The translations under genes were made by a program, and so were the position numbers. A stretch of DNA of 64,000 nt, from the NCBI GenBank assembly GCA_014650015.1, contig BMUD01000019.1:81112-145111 (forward strand), given 5' to 3'. Positions 56,085 to 64,000 of the stretch are shown here, piece by piece. The DNA comes from Streptomyces griseoloalbus. GTDB taxonomy: Bacteria > Actinomycetota > Actinomycetes > Streptomycetales > Streptomycetaceae. The notes under the pieces were generated by a model. That model was not told where the DNA came from. It saw only the letters and a list, made by a program, of their open reading frames with translations, and did not search any database. Position 1 is the stretch's first letter. Every line of letters begins with the position of its first letter.

Positions 56085-57428
56085 GTGCCAGCAAGTGCAA
56101 CGAAGCCCCTCAGGGTCGCGGTCCTCGCGGATTCCGACACCCGGTGGAAATGGGGCGCCCTCACCGCGAACCGCATCGCGCCGTCCGGCCCCGGAAACCC
56201 GGGCGACACGGCCGGCGCCGCCGACATCCGTCTGGACGGATATCTGCTGCGGGGCCGCGCCACCCCCACCGCCCGCCAGCTCGGCGAGGTCGGCGTCCGC
56301 GCGGACTCGCTCCGTGAGGTCACCGCGGTCGAGTTCCTGCGCGCGATGCGCGAGGAGTCCTACGACCTCCTCGTGCTCGCCCTGGTCGGCGGCGGTGTGC
56401 AGGCGATGCTGCACGGCCTCAAGCGGATCTGGGAGGACCGGCCGCAGCGCCCCGTCGTCGTCACCGGATACGTCGGTGTCGTCTACGAGAAGCTCGCCGA
56501 CGGCCTGCTGCTGCGCCACGGAGCCGACCTGGTGCTGGCCAACTCCCGCCAGGACGCGGAGCGTTTCCGCACCGTCTACGAGGGAGTGCGCGCCGACTCC
56601 GGCTCGGTCACCGAGGTCGCGCTGCCCTTCCTCGGCGGGGCCGCCTACACCGGCGAACACGACCCCTACACGGTCGTCTTCGCCGCCCAGCCCTCCGTCC
56701 CGGAGAGCCGCAAGGACCGTACGTACCTGCTGAACCGGCTGGTGCAGCACGCCCGTCGGCACCCCGAGCGCGAGGTACTGCTCAAGCTGCGCTCCAAGCC
56801 CGGCGAGCACACCACGCACATCGAGGAACTGCCCTACCAGAAGCTGTCCCAGCGACTCGACCTCCCGCCCAACTTCCACCTGGTCTACGGACACATGGGC
56901 GACGTGCTCGACCGCACCGACCTGCTGGTCACGGTCAGTTCCACGGCCGCCCTGGAGTCGCTGCACCGGCGCATCCCCACCGTGGTCCTCACCGACCTCG
57001 GGGTGCGCGAGGCCCTCGGCAACCACCACTTCGTGGGCTCCGGCTGCCTCGCCTCCTGGGACCAGCTCGACGCCGGTCACCGCCCCGAACCCGACGAGGA
57101 GTGGGTGGCGCGGCAGGGCGTGGCCGCCGACGGTTCGTACGCCACCGCCTTCGACGCGGCCCGCGAACGCATCACCAAGCTGCTCGCCCGGCCCGGCGGA
57201 CTGCCCCCGCTCACCCCGTACTACACGCCCGTCACCGCGCCCGGCTATCTGCCCGGCATCCTCGCCCGCCACCACCTCGGCCCGGACGGCACCCCGCTGC
57301 CCGGCGCCCCCGCCGCCGACAAGGAGCCCGGACCGGTCCGGCAGATCGTGCGCCGGGCGGCGCGCGGCGCCTACCGGCACGGCGTGCAGCGCGTGGCCCC
57401 GGTGATCCGCCGGATGGGCGAGCTGTGA
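56085..57428 (+). CDS. DUF6716-type putative glycosyltransferase
   Basis: 447 residues. N-terminus TKPLRVAVLADSDTRWKWGA; central LRSKPGEHTTHIEELPYQKL; LLVTVSSTAALESLHRRIPT and IPTVVLTDLGVREALGNHHF have the look of the GT-B nucleotide-sugar side, with a K-P-x-E-H motif and S-S-T like the polysialyltransferase-type HP and S/T motifs. The last 30 residues are basic (RQIVRRAARGAYRHGVQRVA). I recall the family as DUF6716 putative glycosyltransferase. GTG 56085 lies only about 15 bases from the predicted transcript start and has no clear ribosome site. First gene of the rightward arm. Confidence 0.78.
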   Translation: MPASATKPLRVAVLADSDTRWKWGALTANRIAPSGPGNPGDTAGAADIRLDGYLLRGRATPTARQLGEVGVRADSLREVTAVEFLRAMREESYDLLVLALVGGGVQAMLHGLKRIWEDRPQRPVVVTGYVGVVYEKLADGLLLRHGADLVLANSRQDAERFRTVYEGVRADSGSVTEVALPFLGGAAYTGEHDPYTVVFAAQPSVPESRKDRTYLLNRLVQHARRHPEREVLLKLRSKPGEHTTHIEELPYQKLSQRLDLPPNFHLVYGHMGDVLDRTDLLVTVSSTAALESLHRRIPTVVLTDLGVREALGNHHFVGSGCLASWDQLDAGHRPEPDEEWVARQGVAADGSYATAFDAARERITKLLARPGGLPPLTPYYTPVTAPGYLPGILARHHLGPDGTPLPGAPAADKEPGPVRQIVRRAARGAYRHGVQRVAPVIRRMGEL

Positions 57429-57460
57429 CCGCCCCCACTCCCGCTCAAGGAGCTGATCCC

Positions 57461-58717
57461 ATGTCCCACCCGCAAGCGGGCCAGGGCGCCTCGGCGCGCC
57501 GGGTGCTCGCCGTGATCCCCGCGCGCGGCGGCTCCAAGGGCGTGCCCGCGAAGAACCTCGCGCCGGTCGGCGGCGTCCCCCTGGTGGCGCGCGCCGTCCG
57601 CGAGTGCCGGGCCGCGCGGTACGTCACGGACGTCGTGGTCTCCACCGACGACCAGGCCATCGCGGCCGCCGCCCGGCAGGCCGGCGCCGAGGTCGTGCTG
57701 CGGCCCGCCGCCATCGCCGGCGACACCGCCACCTCCGAGGCCGCCGTCCTGCACGCCATGGAGTCCCACGAGACCCTGCACGGCGCCCCGGTGGACGTGG
57801 TGCTGCTCGTGCAGTGCACCAGCCCCTTCCTGGTCCGCGAGGACATCGACGGGGTGGCCGGCGCGGTCGTCGACCAGGGCGCCGACACCGCGGTGGCCGT
57901 CGCCCCGTTCCACGGCTTCATCTGGCGGGACGCCACCGACGAGGCGACCGGGGGCGGGTACGGCGTCAACCACGACAAGTCCTTCCGCCCCCGCCGCCAG
58001 GACCGGCCGCAGGACCTGCTGGAGACCGGCGCCGCCTACGCCATGGACGCGGCCGGCTTCCGCGAGCACGGGCACCGCTTCTTCGGCCGCACCGAACTCG
58101 TGCGCACCGACCCGGCCCGCGTCCTGGAGATCGACGACCCGCACGACCTGGCGCGCTCCCGGGCGCTGGCCCCCCTCTTCGACGCCGAGCGGCCCGGCGC
58201 CCTCACCGTCGATCCCCCTGCCCACCTCCCCGCGGCCGACGACATCGACGCGGTCGTCCTCGACTTCGACGGCACCCAGACCGACGACCGGGTGCTGATC
58301 GACTCCAGTGGACAGGAATTCGTCGCCGTGCACCGCGGCGACGGCCTCGGCATCGCCGCCCTGCGCCGGAGCGGCCTGAAGCTGCTCGTCCTGTCCACCG
58401 AACAGAACCCGGTCGTCGCCGCCCGCGCACGCAAGCTCAAGCTCCCCGTGCTGCACGGCATCGACCGCAAGGACCTCGCACTGAAGCAGTGGTGCGAGGA
58501 GCAGGGCATCGCGCCGGAGCGCGTGCTCTACGTCGGCAACGACGTCAACGACCTCCCGTGCTTCGCCCTCGTCGGCTGGCCCGTGGCGGTCGCGAGCGCC
58601 CACGACGTCGTACGCGGCGCCGCACGCGCGGTCACCACCCTCCCCGGCGGTGGCGGCGCGATCCGAGAGATCGCCGGCTGGATCCTCGGTCCCTCTCTCG
58701 ACTCCCTCCCCAAGTAA
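57461..58717 (+). CDS. CMP-nonulosonate cytidylyltransferase fused to HAD phosphatase
   Basis: 418 residues. Residues 15-235 are an N-acylneuraminate cytidylyltransferase domain (VIPARGGSKGVPAKN; VVLLVQCTSPFLVREDIDGV; LETGAAYAMDAAGF). Residues 255-418 are a HAD domain of the KDO-8-P phosphatase type with intact LDFDGTQTDD, VLSTEQNPVV and GNDVNDLPCFALVG. The fusion suggests that a 9-phosphate (for example Kdn-9-P) is removed before or together with CMP activation, as in the vertebrate and Bacteroides Kdn pathway. ATG 57461 has AAGGAGC upstream. Confidence 0.92.
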   Translation: MSHPQAGQGASARRVLAVIPARGGSKGVPAKNLAPVGGVPLVARAVRECRAARYVTDVVVSTDDQAIAAAARQAGAEVVLRPAAIAGDTATSEAAVLHAMESHETLHGAPVDVVLLVQCTSPFLVREDIDGVAGAVVDQGADTAVAVAPFHGFIWRDATDEATGGGYGVNHDKSFRPRRQDRPQDLLETGAAYAMDAAGFREHGHRFFGRTELVRTDPARVLEIDDPHDLARSRALAPLFDAERPGALTVDPPAHLPAADDIDAVVLDFDGTQTDDRVLIDSSGQEFVAVHRGDGLGIAALRRSGLKLLVLSTEQNPVVAARARKLKLPVLHGIDRKDLALKQWCEEQGIAPERVLYVGNDVNDLPCFALVGWPVAVASAHDVVRGAARAVTTLPGGGGAIREIAGWILGPSLDSLPK

Positions 58718-58731
58718 GGAAATCCCCGGAC

Positions 58732-59670
58732 ATGAGCACCAACTCCCGTATCCGCACCTTCGGTACCCGCGAGGCCGGCCCCGGCCGCCCCGTCTACGTC
58801 ACCGGCGAGATCGGCATCAACCACAACGGCGACATCGAGAACGCCTTCAAGCTGATCGACGCCGCCGCCGAGGCCGGCTGCGACGCGGTCAAGTTCCAGA
58901 AGCGCACGCCGGAGATCTGCACCCCGCGCGACCAGTGGGACATCGAGCGCGACACCCCCTGGGGCCGGATGACGTACATCGACTACCGCCACCGCGTGGA
59001 GTTCGGCGAGGACGAGTACCGCCAGATCGACGAGTACTGCAAGTCCAAGAACATCGACTGGTTCGCCTCCCCGTGGGACACCGAGGCCGTCGCCTTCCTG
59101 GAGAAGTTCGACGTCCCCGCCCACAAGGTGGCCTCCGCCTCCCTCACCGACGACGAGCTGCTGCGCGCCCTGCGCTCCACCGGCCGCACGATCATCCTCT
59201 CCACCGGCATGTCCACCCCGAAGCAGATCCGCCACGCGGTCGAGGTCCTGGGCTCGGACAACATCCTGCTCTGCCACGCGACGTCCACCTACCCGGCGAA
59301 GGCCGAGGAGCTGAACCTCCGTGTGATCAACACCCTCCAGCAGGAGTACCCGAACGTCCCGATCGGCTACTCCGGCCACGAGACCGGCCTGCAGACCACC
59401 CTCGCCGCCGTCGCCCTCGGCGCCACCTTCGTCGAGCGCCACATCACCCTCGACCGCGCCATGTGGGGCTCCGACCAGGCCGCCTCCGTCGAGCCGCAGG
59501 GCCTGACCCGCCTCGTCCGCGACATCCGCACCATCGAGGCCTCCCTCGGCGACGGCGTGAAGAAGGTCTACGAGTCCGAGCTGGGCCCGATGAAGAAGCT
59601 CCGCCGCGTCCCCGGTGTGGTCGCCGAGGCGGAGATCGCGACCGCCGCCGGCGAACCGCTGGCCGTCTGA
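58732..59670 (+). CDS. neuB: NeuB-like nonulosonate (Kdn/sialic acid) synthase lacking the SAF domain
   Basis: 312 residues. TIM-barrel with EIGINHNGDIENAFKLIDAA, AVKFQKRTPE, HATSTYPAKAEELNLRV, IGYSGHETGL and ATFVERHITLDRAMWGSDQA, all hallmarks of phosphoenolpyruvate-dependent sialic acid synthases. It condenses PEP with mannose, ManNAc or a phosphate ester. Typical NeuB proteins have about 340-360 residues because of a C-terminal SAF (antifreeze-like) domain whose arginine enters the partner active site; this protein stops soon after the barrel. No 2-epimerase gene is nearby, which favours mannose-6-P and Kdn. It lies 14 bases after the CMP-synthetase gene. Confidence 0.92.
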   Translation: MSTNSRIRTFGTREAGPGRPVYVTGEIGINHNGDIENAFKLIDAAAEAGCDAVKFQKRTPEICTPRDQWDIERDTPWGRMTYIDYRHRVEFGEDEYRQIDEYCKSKNIDWFASPWDTEAVAFLEKFDVPAHKVASASLTDDELLRALRSTGRTIILSTGMSTPKQIRHAVEVLGSDNILLCHATSTYPAKAEELNLRVINTLQQEYPNVPIGYSGHETGLQTTLAAVALGATFVERHITLDRAMWGSDQAASVEPQGLTRLVRDIRTIEASLGDGVKKVYESELGPMKKLRRVPGVVAEAEIATAAGEPLAV

Positions 59671-59718
59671 CGCACCGAACCCACCCCCCCACCAGACGAC
59701 GGGAACGGTCCTACGTCG

Positions 59719-60786
59719 ATGAGCCCCCGCGCCGGCCGGCCCGGCCCCCACACTCTCGCCTTCGTCGAGAGCCCGGTACAACTGCTCAACGTGCTGGAGT
59801 GGGCGCACGCGCATGCGCCCGGCGTGGGGCTCACCCTCGTGGTGCTGTCCCCGGTCGACCCGATGACCCGCGGTCAGCTGCGCCGCATGGCCGAGCTGGC
59901 CCGCGAGGAGGGCCACGAGGTCCGCTGGGAGGAGGCACGAGGAGGAGCGGGCGCACCGCTGCAGACGGTCGGCGGACTGTCGCGCCTGCTGCGCCGGGCC
60001 ACCCGGATCGTCCTCGGCGACCCCTTCTCCCGGTACGTCCAGCTGCTGCTGACGATCACCCGGGCCCGCGACCTCGTCGTCGTCGACGACGGCACGGCGA
60101 CCATGGAGTTCGTCGGCCAGCTGGCCCGGGGCGAACGCCTGGTGCGCTGGCACCGCAAGGGCGGCCGCCCCCACCCCCGGGACCTGGTCCTCGCCCCCGT
60201 GTCCGCCGTCGCCCGGCGCCGCCTCACCCCGGGCGGGAAGCGCACGGTGGAGGTCTTCACCTCCATGCCCATGACGGACACCCCGCCGGGAGTCACCGTC
60301 AGCGCCCACACCTTCGCCTGGACCCGGGACCGCTTCGGCCCGCCGAGCGTTACCCAGGGCGCCGACATGGTGGGCACGTCCCTGGTGGAGACCGGCGTGG
60401 TGGACGCCGACGCCTACCTGGAGGCCGTCCGCTCCCTGGCGAAGACCCACGGCGCGCGGCGCTACTTCGCCCACCGCCGCGAGAGCACGGAGAAACTCCA
60501 CCGCCTGGCCGTCGAGACGGGACTGGAGATCGTCCGCCCCGAACTGCCCCTGGAGCTGATCGCCCGCCGCGGCCCCATCGGCCGCACCGTCCTCAGCTTC
60601 CCCTCCACGGTCGTGCACACCCTCCCCCTCGCCCTCACCGGCACCGAGGTCCGTGTGGCGGTCTGCGACATAGACCCGGCCTGGCTGACCAAGACGGCCT
60701 CCCCCCGCGCCCAGGGCTTCCTGTCCGGGGTGACGGGCTCGGCCCGCGACGTCCACCGGCTGTCGGCGGTGGCGGGCACGGCGTAG
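59719..60786 (+). CDS. Putative glycosyltransferase, GT52/sialyltransferase-like
   Basis: 355 residues. N-terminus GPHTLAFVESPVQLLNVLEW matches the start of GT52/lipooligosaccharide sialyltransferase-like proteins (ESPVQLLN). Also present are LVVVDDGTATMEFVGQLARG, YFAHRRESTEKLHRLAVETG (H-R-R-E-S..K) and VLSFPSTVVHTLPLALTG, the S/T-type motif. A GT-B nucleotide-sugar-dependent transferase is likely. Last gene of the rightward arm; it probably uses the CMP-sugar made by the two upstream genes. ATG 59719 lies 48 bases from the NeuB stop. Confidence 0.78.
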   Translation: MSPRAGRPGPHTLAFVESPVQLLNVLEWAHAHAPGVGLTLVVLSPVDPMTRGQLRRMAELAREEGHEVRWEEARGGAGAPLQTVGGLSRLLRRATRIVLGDPFSRYVQLLLTITRARDLVVVDDGTATMEFVGQLARGERLVRWHRKGGRPHPRDLVLAPVSAVARRRLTPGGKRTVEVFTSMPMTDTPPGVTVSAHTFAWTRDRFGPPSVTQGADMVGTSLVETGVVDADAYLEAVRSLAKTHGARRYFAHRRESTEKLHRLAVETGLEIVRPELPLELIARRGPIGRTVLSFPSTVVHTLPLALTGTEVRVAVCDIDPAWLTKTASPRAQGFLSGVTGSARDVHRLSAVAGTA

Positions 60787-61201
60787 CGGGGCCCCTCGCG
60801 CCGCGGACCCCGTCTGCGCACCCCGCGGGACGTCCTCCCGCACGTCACCGGGACCGCGTGCCACGCGGGTCACCTCGACGCCGCGCGGGAACTCGTCGAC
60901 GGCCGCCGCCGGTTGCTTCCCACCGGACGCGACCGGGTGGGTACCGCCCCGGGGTGTCCGGCAGCCGGACCCGTACGCGTGGCGCGGGCGTCGCGTGGTA
61001 TCCGTGAGGGAAGGACGGGTGCCGGTGAGCGGGCGATGTCACTCCCGGTGGATCTCACGATCGGCTCGGTCGGAAAGGCGGGCGAGTTTACCCAAGCGAG
61101 ACGACGGCTATGCGTAGGGACGCCAATTTTTTTGACCCTAACGGACTGATTTTTCTTGATCGAGGCTCGGTCCGCGGCTCCGGCGCCCTACTCTTCAAAG
61201 G
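60787..61201. other. Intergenic region, AT-rich promoter segment
   Basis: 415 bases. I see no supported gene; an internal plus-strand reading (60913-61149) has no ribosome site or recognisable family. The segment 61085-61165 is unusually AT-rich for this genome (CCAATTTTTTTGACC and CTGATTTTTCTTGATC) and includes TTGACC at 61132-61137, which could be the -35 of the M20 gene; no convincing -10 is at 17-18 bases. Confidence 0.45.
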
Positions 61202-61213
61202 GTGAAACCACTG

Positions 61214-62443
61214 ATGTCACTGGAGTCCGAGGTCGACCTCCCCGGGGGAGCAGTGCTCCCCGGCGCGTTGCCCGAGGCCCTGCGTGCCGAGCTCGTCGCG
61301 TTCCGCCGCGACCTGCACATGCACCCGGAGCTCGGCAACCAGGAGTTCCGCACCACCGCCGCGATCAAGGAACGACTCGAGCGGGCAGGCCTGCGGCCAC
61401 GCGTCCTCTCCAGCGGGACCGGCGTGATCTGTGACATCGGGACCGACGGCGAGGCCGGCACCGACTCGGCGATGCTCGCGATGCGCGCCGACATCGACGG
61501 CCTGCCCATCCCCGACATGAAGACCGGGTGCCCCTACCGCTCCACCGTGCCCGACCGCGCCCACGCCTGCGGTCACGACGTGCACACCACCGTGGTGCTC
61601 GGCGCCGGCCTCGTCCTCGCCGAACTGCACCGGCAGGGCCTGCTGCCCCGCCCCGTGCGGCTGATCTTCCAGCCCGCCGAGGAGGTGCTGCCCGGCGGCG
61701 CAGCCGACGCCATCGAGGACGGCGCGCTCGACGGCATCGGCCGGATCATCGCCGTGCACTGCGACCCCCGCGTCGACGCCGGGCGGATCGGACTGCGCGA
61801 GGGGCCCATCACCTCCGCCTGCGACCGGCTGGAGATCGCCCTCGACGGCCCCGGCGGCCACACCGCCCGCCCGCACCTGACCACCGACCTCGTCACCGCC
61901 GCCGCCCGCGTCGTCACCGACGTGCCCGCCCTGATCGGCCGGCGCGTCGACAGCCGCAGCGGACTCGCCGTGACCTGGGGCAGGGTCGAGTCGGGCCACG
62001 CGCCCAACGTCATCCCGCAGCACGCCGAGCTGTCCGGCACCGTGCGCTGCCTGGACCTGGAGACCTGGCGGCAGGCCCCCGACCTCGTGGTCGCGGCCAT
62101 CGACGAGGTGGCCAATCTGCACCGCGCCAAGTCGGAGATCACCTACGTGCGGGGCGTCCCGCCGGTCGTCAACGAGGCCGGCGCCACCGAGCTGCTGCGC
62201 GACGCCATGATCGCCCGGCGTGGAGTGGAGGCGGTCGAGGGCACCGAACAGAGCCTCGGCGGCGAGGACTTCTCCTGGTACCTGGAGCGCGTCCCCGGCG
62301 CCATGGCCCGTCTCGGCGTCCGCACCCCCGGCGAGCGCACCGTGCGCGACCTGCACCAGGGCGACTTCGACGTCGACGAGCACGCCATCACCGTGGGCGT
62401 GGAACTCTTCACCGCCGCCGCACTCCTGGACGCCCTGCGCTAG
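61214..62443 (+). CDS. M20-family amidohydrolase
   Basis: 409 residues from ATG 61214 (AAAGGGTG upstream; in-frame GTG 61202 is an alternative). Metal ligands are visible: DLHMHPELGNQEF, RAHACGHDVHTT, the PAEEVLPGG glutamate pair, AVHCDP and the dimerisation-domain motif GPGGHTARPH. Peptidase M20D/amidohydrolases hydrolyse N-acyl amino acids, hippurate-like or indole-acetyl-amino-acid substrates. No neighbour fixes the substrate. The TAG stop directly abuts a MITE-like element. Confidence 0.92.
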   Translation: MSLESEVDLPGGAVLPGALPEALRAELVAFRRDLHMHPELGNQEFRTTAAIKERLERAGLRPRVLSSGTGVICDIGTDGEAGTDSAMLAMRADIDGLPIPDMKTGCPYRSTVPDRAHACGHDVHTTVVLGAGLVLAELHRQGLLPRPVRLIFQPAEEVLPGGAADAIEDGALDGIGRIIAVHCDPRVDAGRIGLREGPITSACDRLEIALDGPGGHTARPHLTTDLVTAAARVVTDVPALIGRRVDSRSGLAVTWGRVESGHAPNVIPQHAELSGTVRCLDLETWRQAPDLVVAAIDEVANLHRAKSEITYVRGVPPVVNEAGATELLRDAMIARRGVEAVEGTEQSLGGEDFSWYLERVPGAMARLGVRTPGERTVRDLHQGDFDVDEHAITVGVELFTAAALLDALR

Positions 62444-62516
62444 CTAGGGGGTGTCGTTCGGGTCAGGCCGATTCCAGGGTCCGCGACCTCGGCAAGATCC
62501 GAACGACACTCCCTAG
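62444..62516. mobile_element. MITE-like inverted-repeat element with CTAG ends
   Basis: CTAGGGGGTGTCGTTCGGGT (62444-62463) and ATCCGAACGACACTCCCTAG (62497-62516) match at 18 of 20 positions as inverted repeats, around 33 unrelated bases. The outermost CTAG on both sides is the target duplication type of IS5-family elements, and GGGTGTCGTTCGG-like ends occur in Streptomyces insertion sequences. It is too short for a transposase, so it is a MITE or deletion remnant; it also forms a strong hairpin and may terminate the M20 transcript. Confidence 0.65.
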
Positions 62517-62792
62517 GCACACCGGCCACGGACACCTCCCGGTCCCCCCGCCCGCTCCGCTTGCGCGCCGGGCGGGGGAGGGGCAGCGTGGGGCCGTGCC
62601 GCCCAGGCATGCGCGTCCCACCGGTTGCCCCCTTTCGATCCCGTACGGTCCCCTGGTTCACAAGGGCGTAACCGGCCATCGGCACGAATGGATAACGGCC
62701 CCGCGGTATCCCGTTCCCAGGAGTGTCTACGCGCGTTAATGTGCGCCGAACCGAGCACCCGCTGCGGGGCTTTGGAGAATGGGGAGCTTCAG

Positions 62793-63842
62793 ATGCGTCG
62801 GATATCCAAACTGACCCGCGTCGCGGTGGGGGTCGCTTCGCTCGCGCTCGCCGCCACCGCCTGCGGCGGTACCAGCAGTGACAACGGCGACAGCGGCGGC
62901 TCCAAGGAAGACCTCGGCCTCGCCATCGCCTACGACATCGGCGGCAAGGGCGACCAGTCCTTCAACGACGCCGCGTACGCGGGCCTCACCAAGGCCAAGG
63001 ACGAGTTCGGCTACAAGACCGCCGACGTCGAGCCCACCGAGGGCGAGACCGACGCGGACAAGGAGCAGCGCCTCGCCTCGCTGGCCCGCCAGGGCTACGA
63101 CCCGATCGTCGGCGTCGGCTTCGCCTACGGCCCCGCGATGAAGGCCGTCGCCGCGAAGTACCCGGACACCACCTTCGGCATCGTCGACTCCGTGGTCGAG
63201 GGCGACAACGTCGCCTCCCTCGTCTTCGCCGAGGAGCAGGCCTCCTACCTGGCCGGCGTCGCCGCCGCCAAGGCCACCAAGACCAAGACCGTCGGCTTCG
63301 TGGGCGGTGTGGACATCCCGCTGATCCACAAGTTCCAGGCGGGCTTCGAGCAGGGCGTCAAGGAGACCGACCCCAAGGTCAAGGTGATCCCGCAGTACCT
63401 GACGCAGACCGCGGAGGAGGGCGGCTTCTCCAGCCCCGACAAGGGCAAGGCCGCCGCCGAGGGCCAGATCGAGAAGAAGGCCGACGTCGTCTACCAGGCG
63501 GCCGGTCTGTCCGGGCAGGGCGTGATCGAGGCCGCCGCCAAGGCGAAGGTCTGGGCGATCGGTGTCGACTCCGACCAGTACCGGCAGGAAGCCCTCGCCG
63601 CCTACAAGGACTACATCCTCACCTCCGCCCTGAAGGACGTCGGCGGCGCGGTGTACGCCCTGGCCAAGTCGGTCCACGACGACAAGCCGCTGACCGGCAC
63701 CCAGGTCTTCGACCTGAAGGTGAACGGCGTGGGCCTGTCCGAGAGCAACCCGAAGATGGCCGAGGTCCCCGGCCTGACGGACGCCGTGGCCAAGGCCAAG
63801 GAAGGCATCACCGACGGCTCCATCAAGGTCAGCACGGAATAG
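62793..63842 (+). CDS. BMP-family lipoprotein, nucleoside-type ABC transporter substrate-binding protein
   Basis: 349 residues. Signal peptide with lipobox LALAATACGG at residues 18-27. The mature domain reads LGLAIAYDIGGKGDQSFNDA, the hallmark of the Bmp/PnrA family (D-x-G-x-x-D-x-S-F-N), then VGVGFAYGPAMKAVA, FAEEQASYLAGVAAAKATKT and VWAIGVDSDQYRQEA. It should bind purine nucleosides outside the membrane for an ATP-driven importer. ATG 62793 follows GGGGAGC. A weak -10-like TAATGT lies at 62737. A hairpin follows the stop; the transporter ATPase and permease genes would be beyond the window. Confidence 0.93.
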   Translation: MRRISKLTRVAVGVASLALAATACGGTSSDNGDSGGSKEDLGLAIAYDIGGKGDQSFNDAAYAGLTKAKDEFGYKTADVEPTEGETDADKEQRLASLARQGYDPIVGVGFAYGPAMKAVAAKYPDTTFGIVDSVVEGDNVASLVFAEEQASYLAGVAAAKATKTKTVGFVGGVDIPLIHKFQAGFEQGVKETDPKVKVIPQYLTQTAEEGGFSSPDKGKAAAEGQIEKKADVVYQAAGLSGQGVIEAAAKAKVWAIGVDSDQYRQEALAAYKDYILTSALKDVGGAVYALAKSVHDDKPLTGTQVFDLKVNGVGLSESNPKMAEVPGLTDAVAKAKEGITDGSIKVSTE

Positions 63843-63868
63843 CGGAACCCGGCGGATCCGTACGCGGC

Positions 63869-63893
63869 GGGCGGGCGCATCGAGCGCCCGCCC
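63869..63893 (+). terminator. Hairpin after the BMP lipoprotein gene
   Basis: GGGCGGGCGC (63869-63878) and GCGCCCGCCC (63884-63893) form a perfect 10-bp G+C stem with loop ATCGA, 27 bases past the stop. In this operon class, binding-protein genes often have such structures to limit read-through into the transporter genes. Nothing further is recognisable up to 64000. Confidence 0.8.
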
Positions 63894-64000
63894 GTTCCGC
63901 CGTCCCCGTTATGTTTTCCGCGGTCCTGCAACGGGGCCGCTGGCCTCCGGGCCCGGCATGACTGTGTCCCCCTGTCGAAGGCATGACCTGGGGGGTGGTG

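Noticed and set aside
46088-60786. Recently acquired genomic island
   Set aside because: G+C and codon use match the surroundings, and no integrase, tRNA or direct repeats flank the locus; it looks resident in the lineage.
60913-61149. 78-codon open frame upstream of the M20 gene
   Set aside because: No ribosome site or family, and it runs through an AT-rich promoter-like segment.

Overview
The window is high-GC (about 70 percent or more G+C) with GTG and TTG starts, strong GC bias at third codon positions and Streptomyces-type families throughout: MocR and MarR regulators, ECF sigma factors, the small SCO4848-family membrane protein, and sdhC-D-A-B order. Gene content and order look to me like the mdh-glyA-trpS-sdh chromosomal core region of Streptomyces coelicolor and its close relatives. 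That is recollection, not a search. There is no phage, integrase or complete insertion sequence; the only mobile trace is one short MITE-like element.

Layout. 1-1200: mdh behind an 18-bp near-palindrome overlapping its -35 region. 1200-9620: a MarR-GNAT regulator, then a choline/glycine-betaine operon (aldehyde dehydrogenase, GMC oxidoreductase, ATPase, fused double permease, binding lipoprotein). 9621-14464: a PEP-mutase-like protein with two AhpD-like proteins, a divergent MocR regulator, and a small lipoprotein next to a YgiC-type ATP-grasp ligase. 14600-18640: a ZTP riboswitch and glyA, a decayed ECF sigma gene, trpS, and a 2'-5' RNA ligase-like protein. 18660-23761: dprE2-dprE1 divergent from PAP2, UbiA-type DPPR synthase, GtrA and YihY genes, which together match the mycobacterial decaprenylphosphoryl-arabinose set. 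23709-28613: a D-Ala-D-Ala carboxypeptidase, a small membrane protein, a phosphoesterase, a TetR regulator and an Uma2 protein. 28768-32189: sdhCDAB. 32380-36644: an OHCU-fold protein, a secreted GH20 hexosaminidase and three unknown proteins. 36933-41053: two tandem modules, each an ECF sigma factor followed by a single-pass membrane protein with a shared C...AAGG...YC ectodomain motif and an Asn-rich repeat tail. 41254-45919: an L,D-transpeptidase, an orphan B12-dependent mutase large subunit, a LysE exporter and a methyltransferase. 46088-60786: a two-armed cell-surface glycan locus. 61214-end: an M20 amidohydrolase and a BMP-type lipoprotein.

The glycan locus is the main accessory-like region. 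The rightward arm makes and activates a nonulosonic acid, probably Kdn: NeuB-like synthase, and CMP-sugar synthetase fused to an HAD phosphatase, with two further glycosyltransferase-like proteins. The leftward arm carries two GT2 enzymes, two polysialyltransferase-family proteins, a GT29-sialyltransferase-like protein, a GT8/TPR/pyruvyltransferase-like fusion and an acyltransferase, mostly joined by ATGA or TGATG overlaps. A divergent region with an 11-bp-phased GTT repeat around a TTGATT-17-TAGAAT promoter separates the arms and suggests PhoP (phosphate) control. Streptomyces teichulosonic (poly-Kdn) acids are known; several details here look less described: one in-frame stop separating the second polysialyltransferase from the GT29-like gene, repeat-expanded basic tails, and a NeuB lacking its SAF domain.
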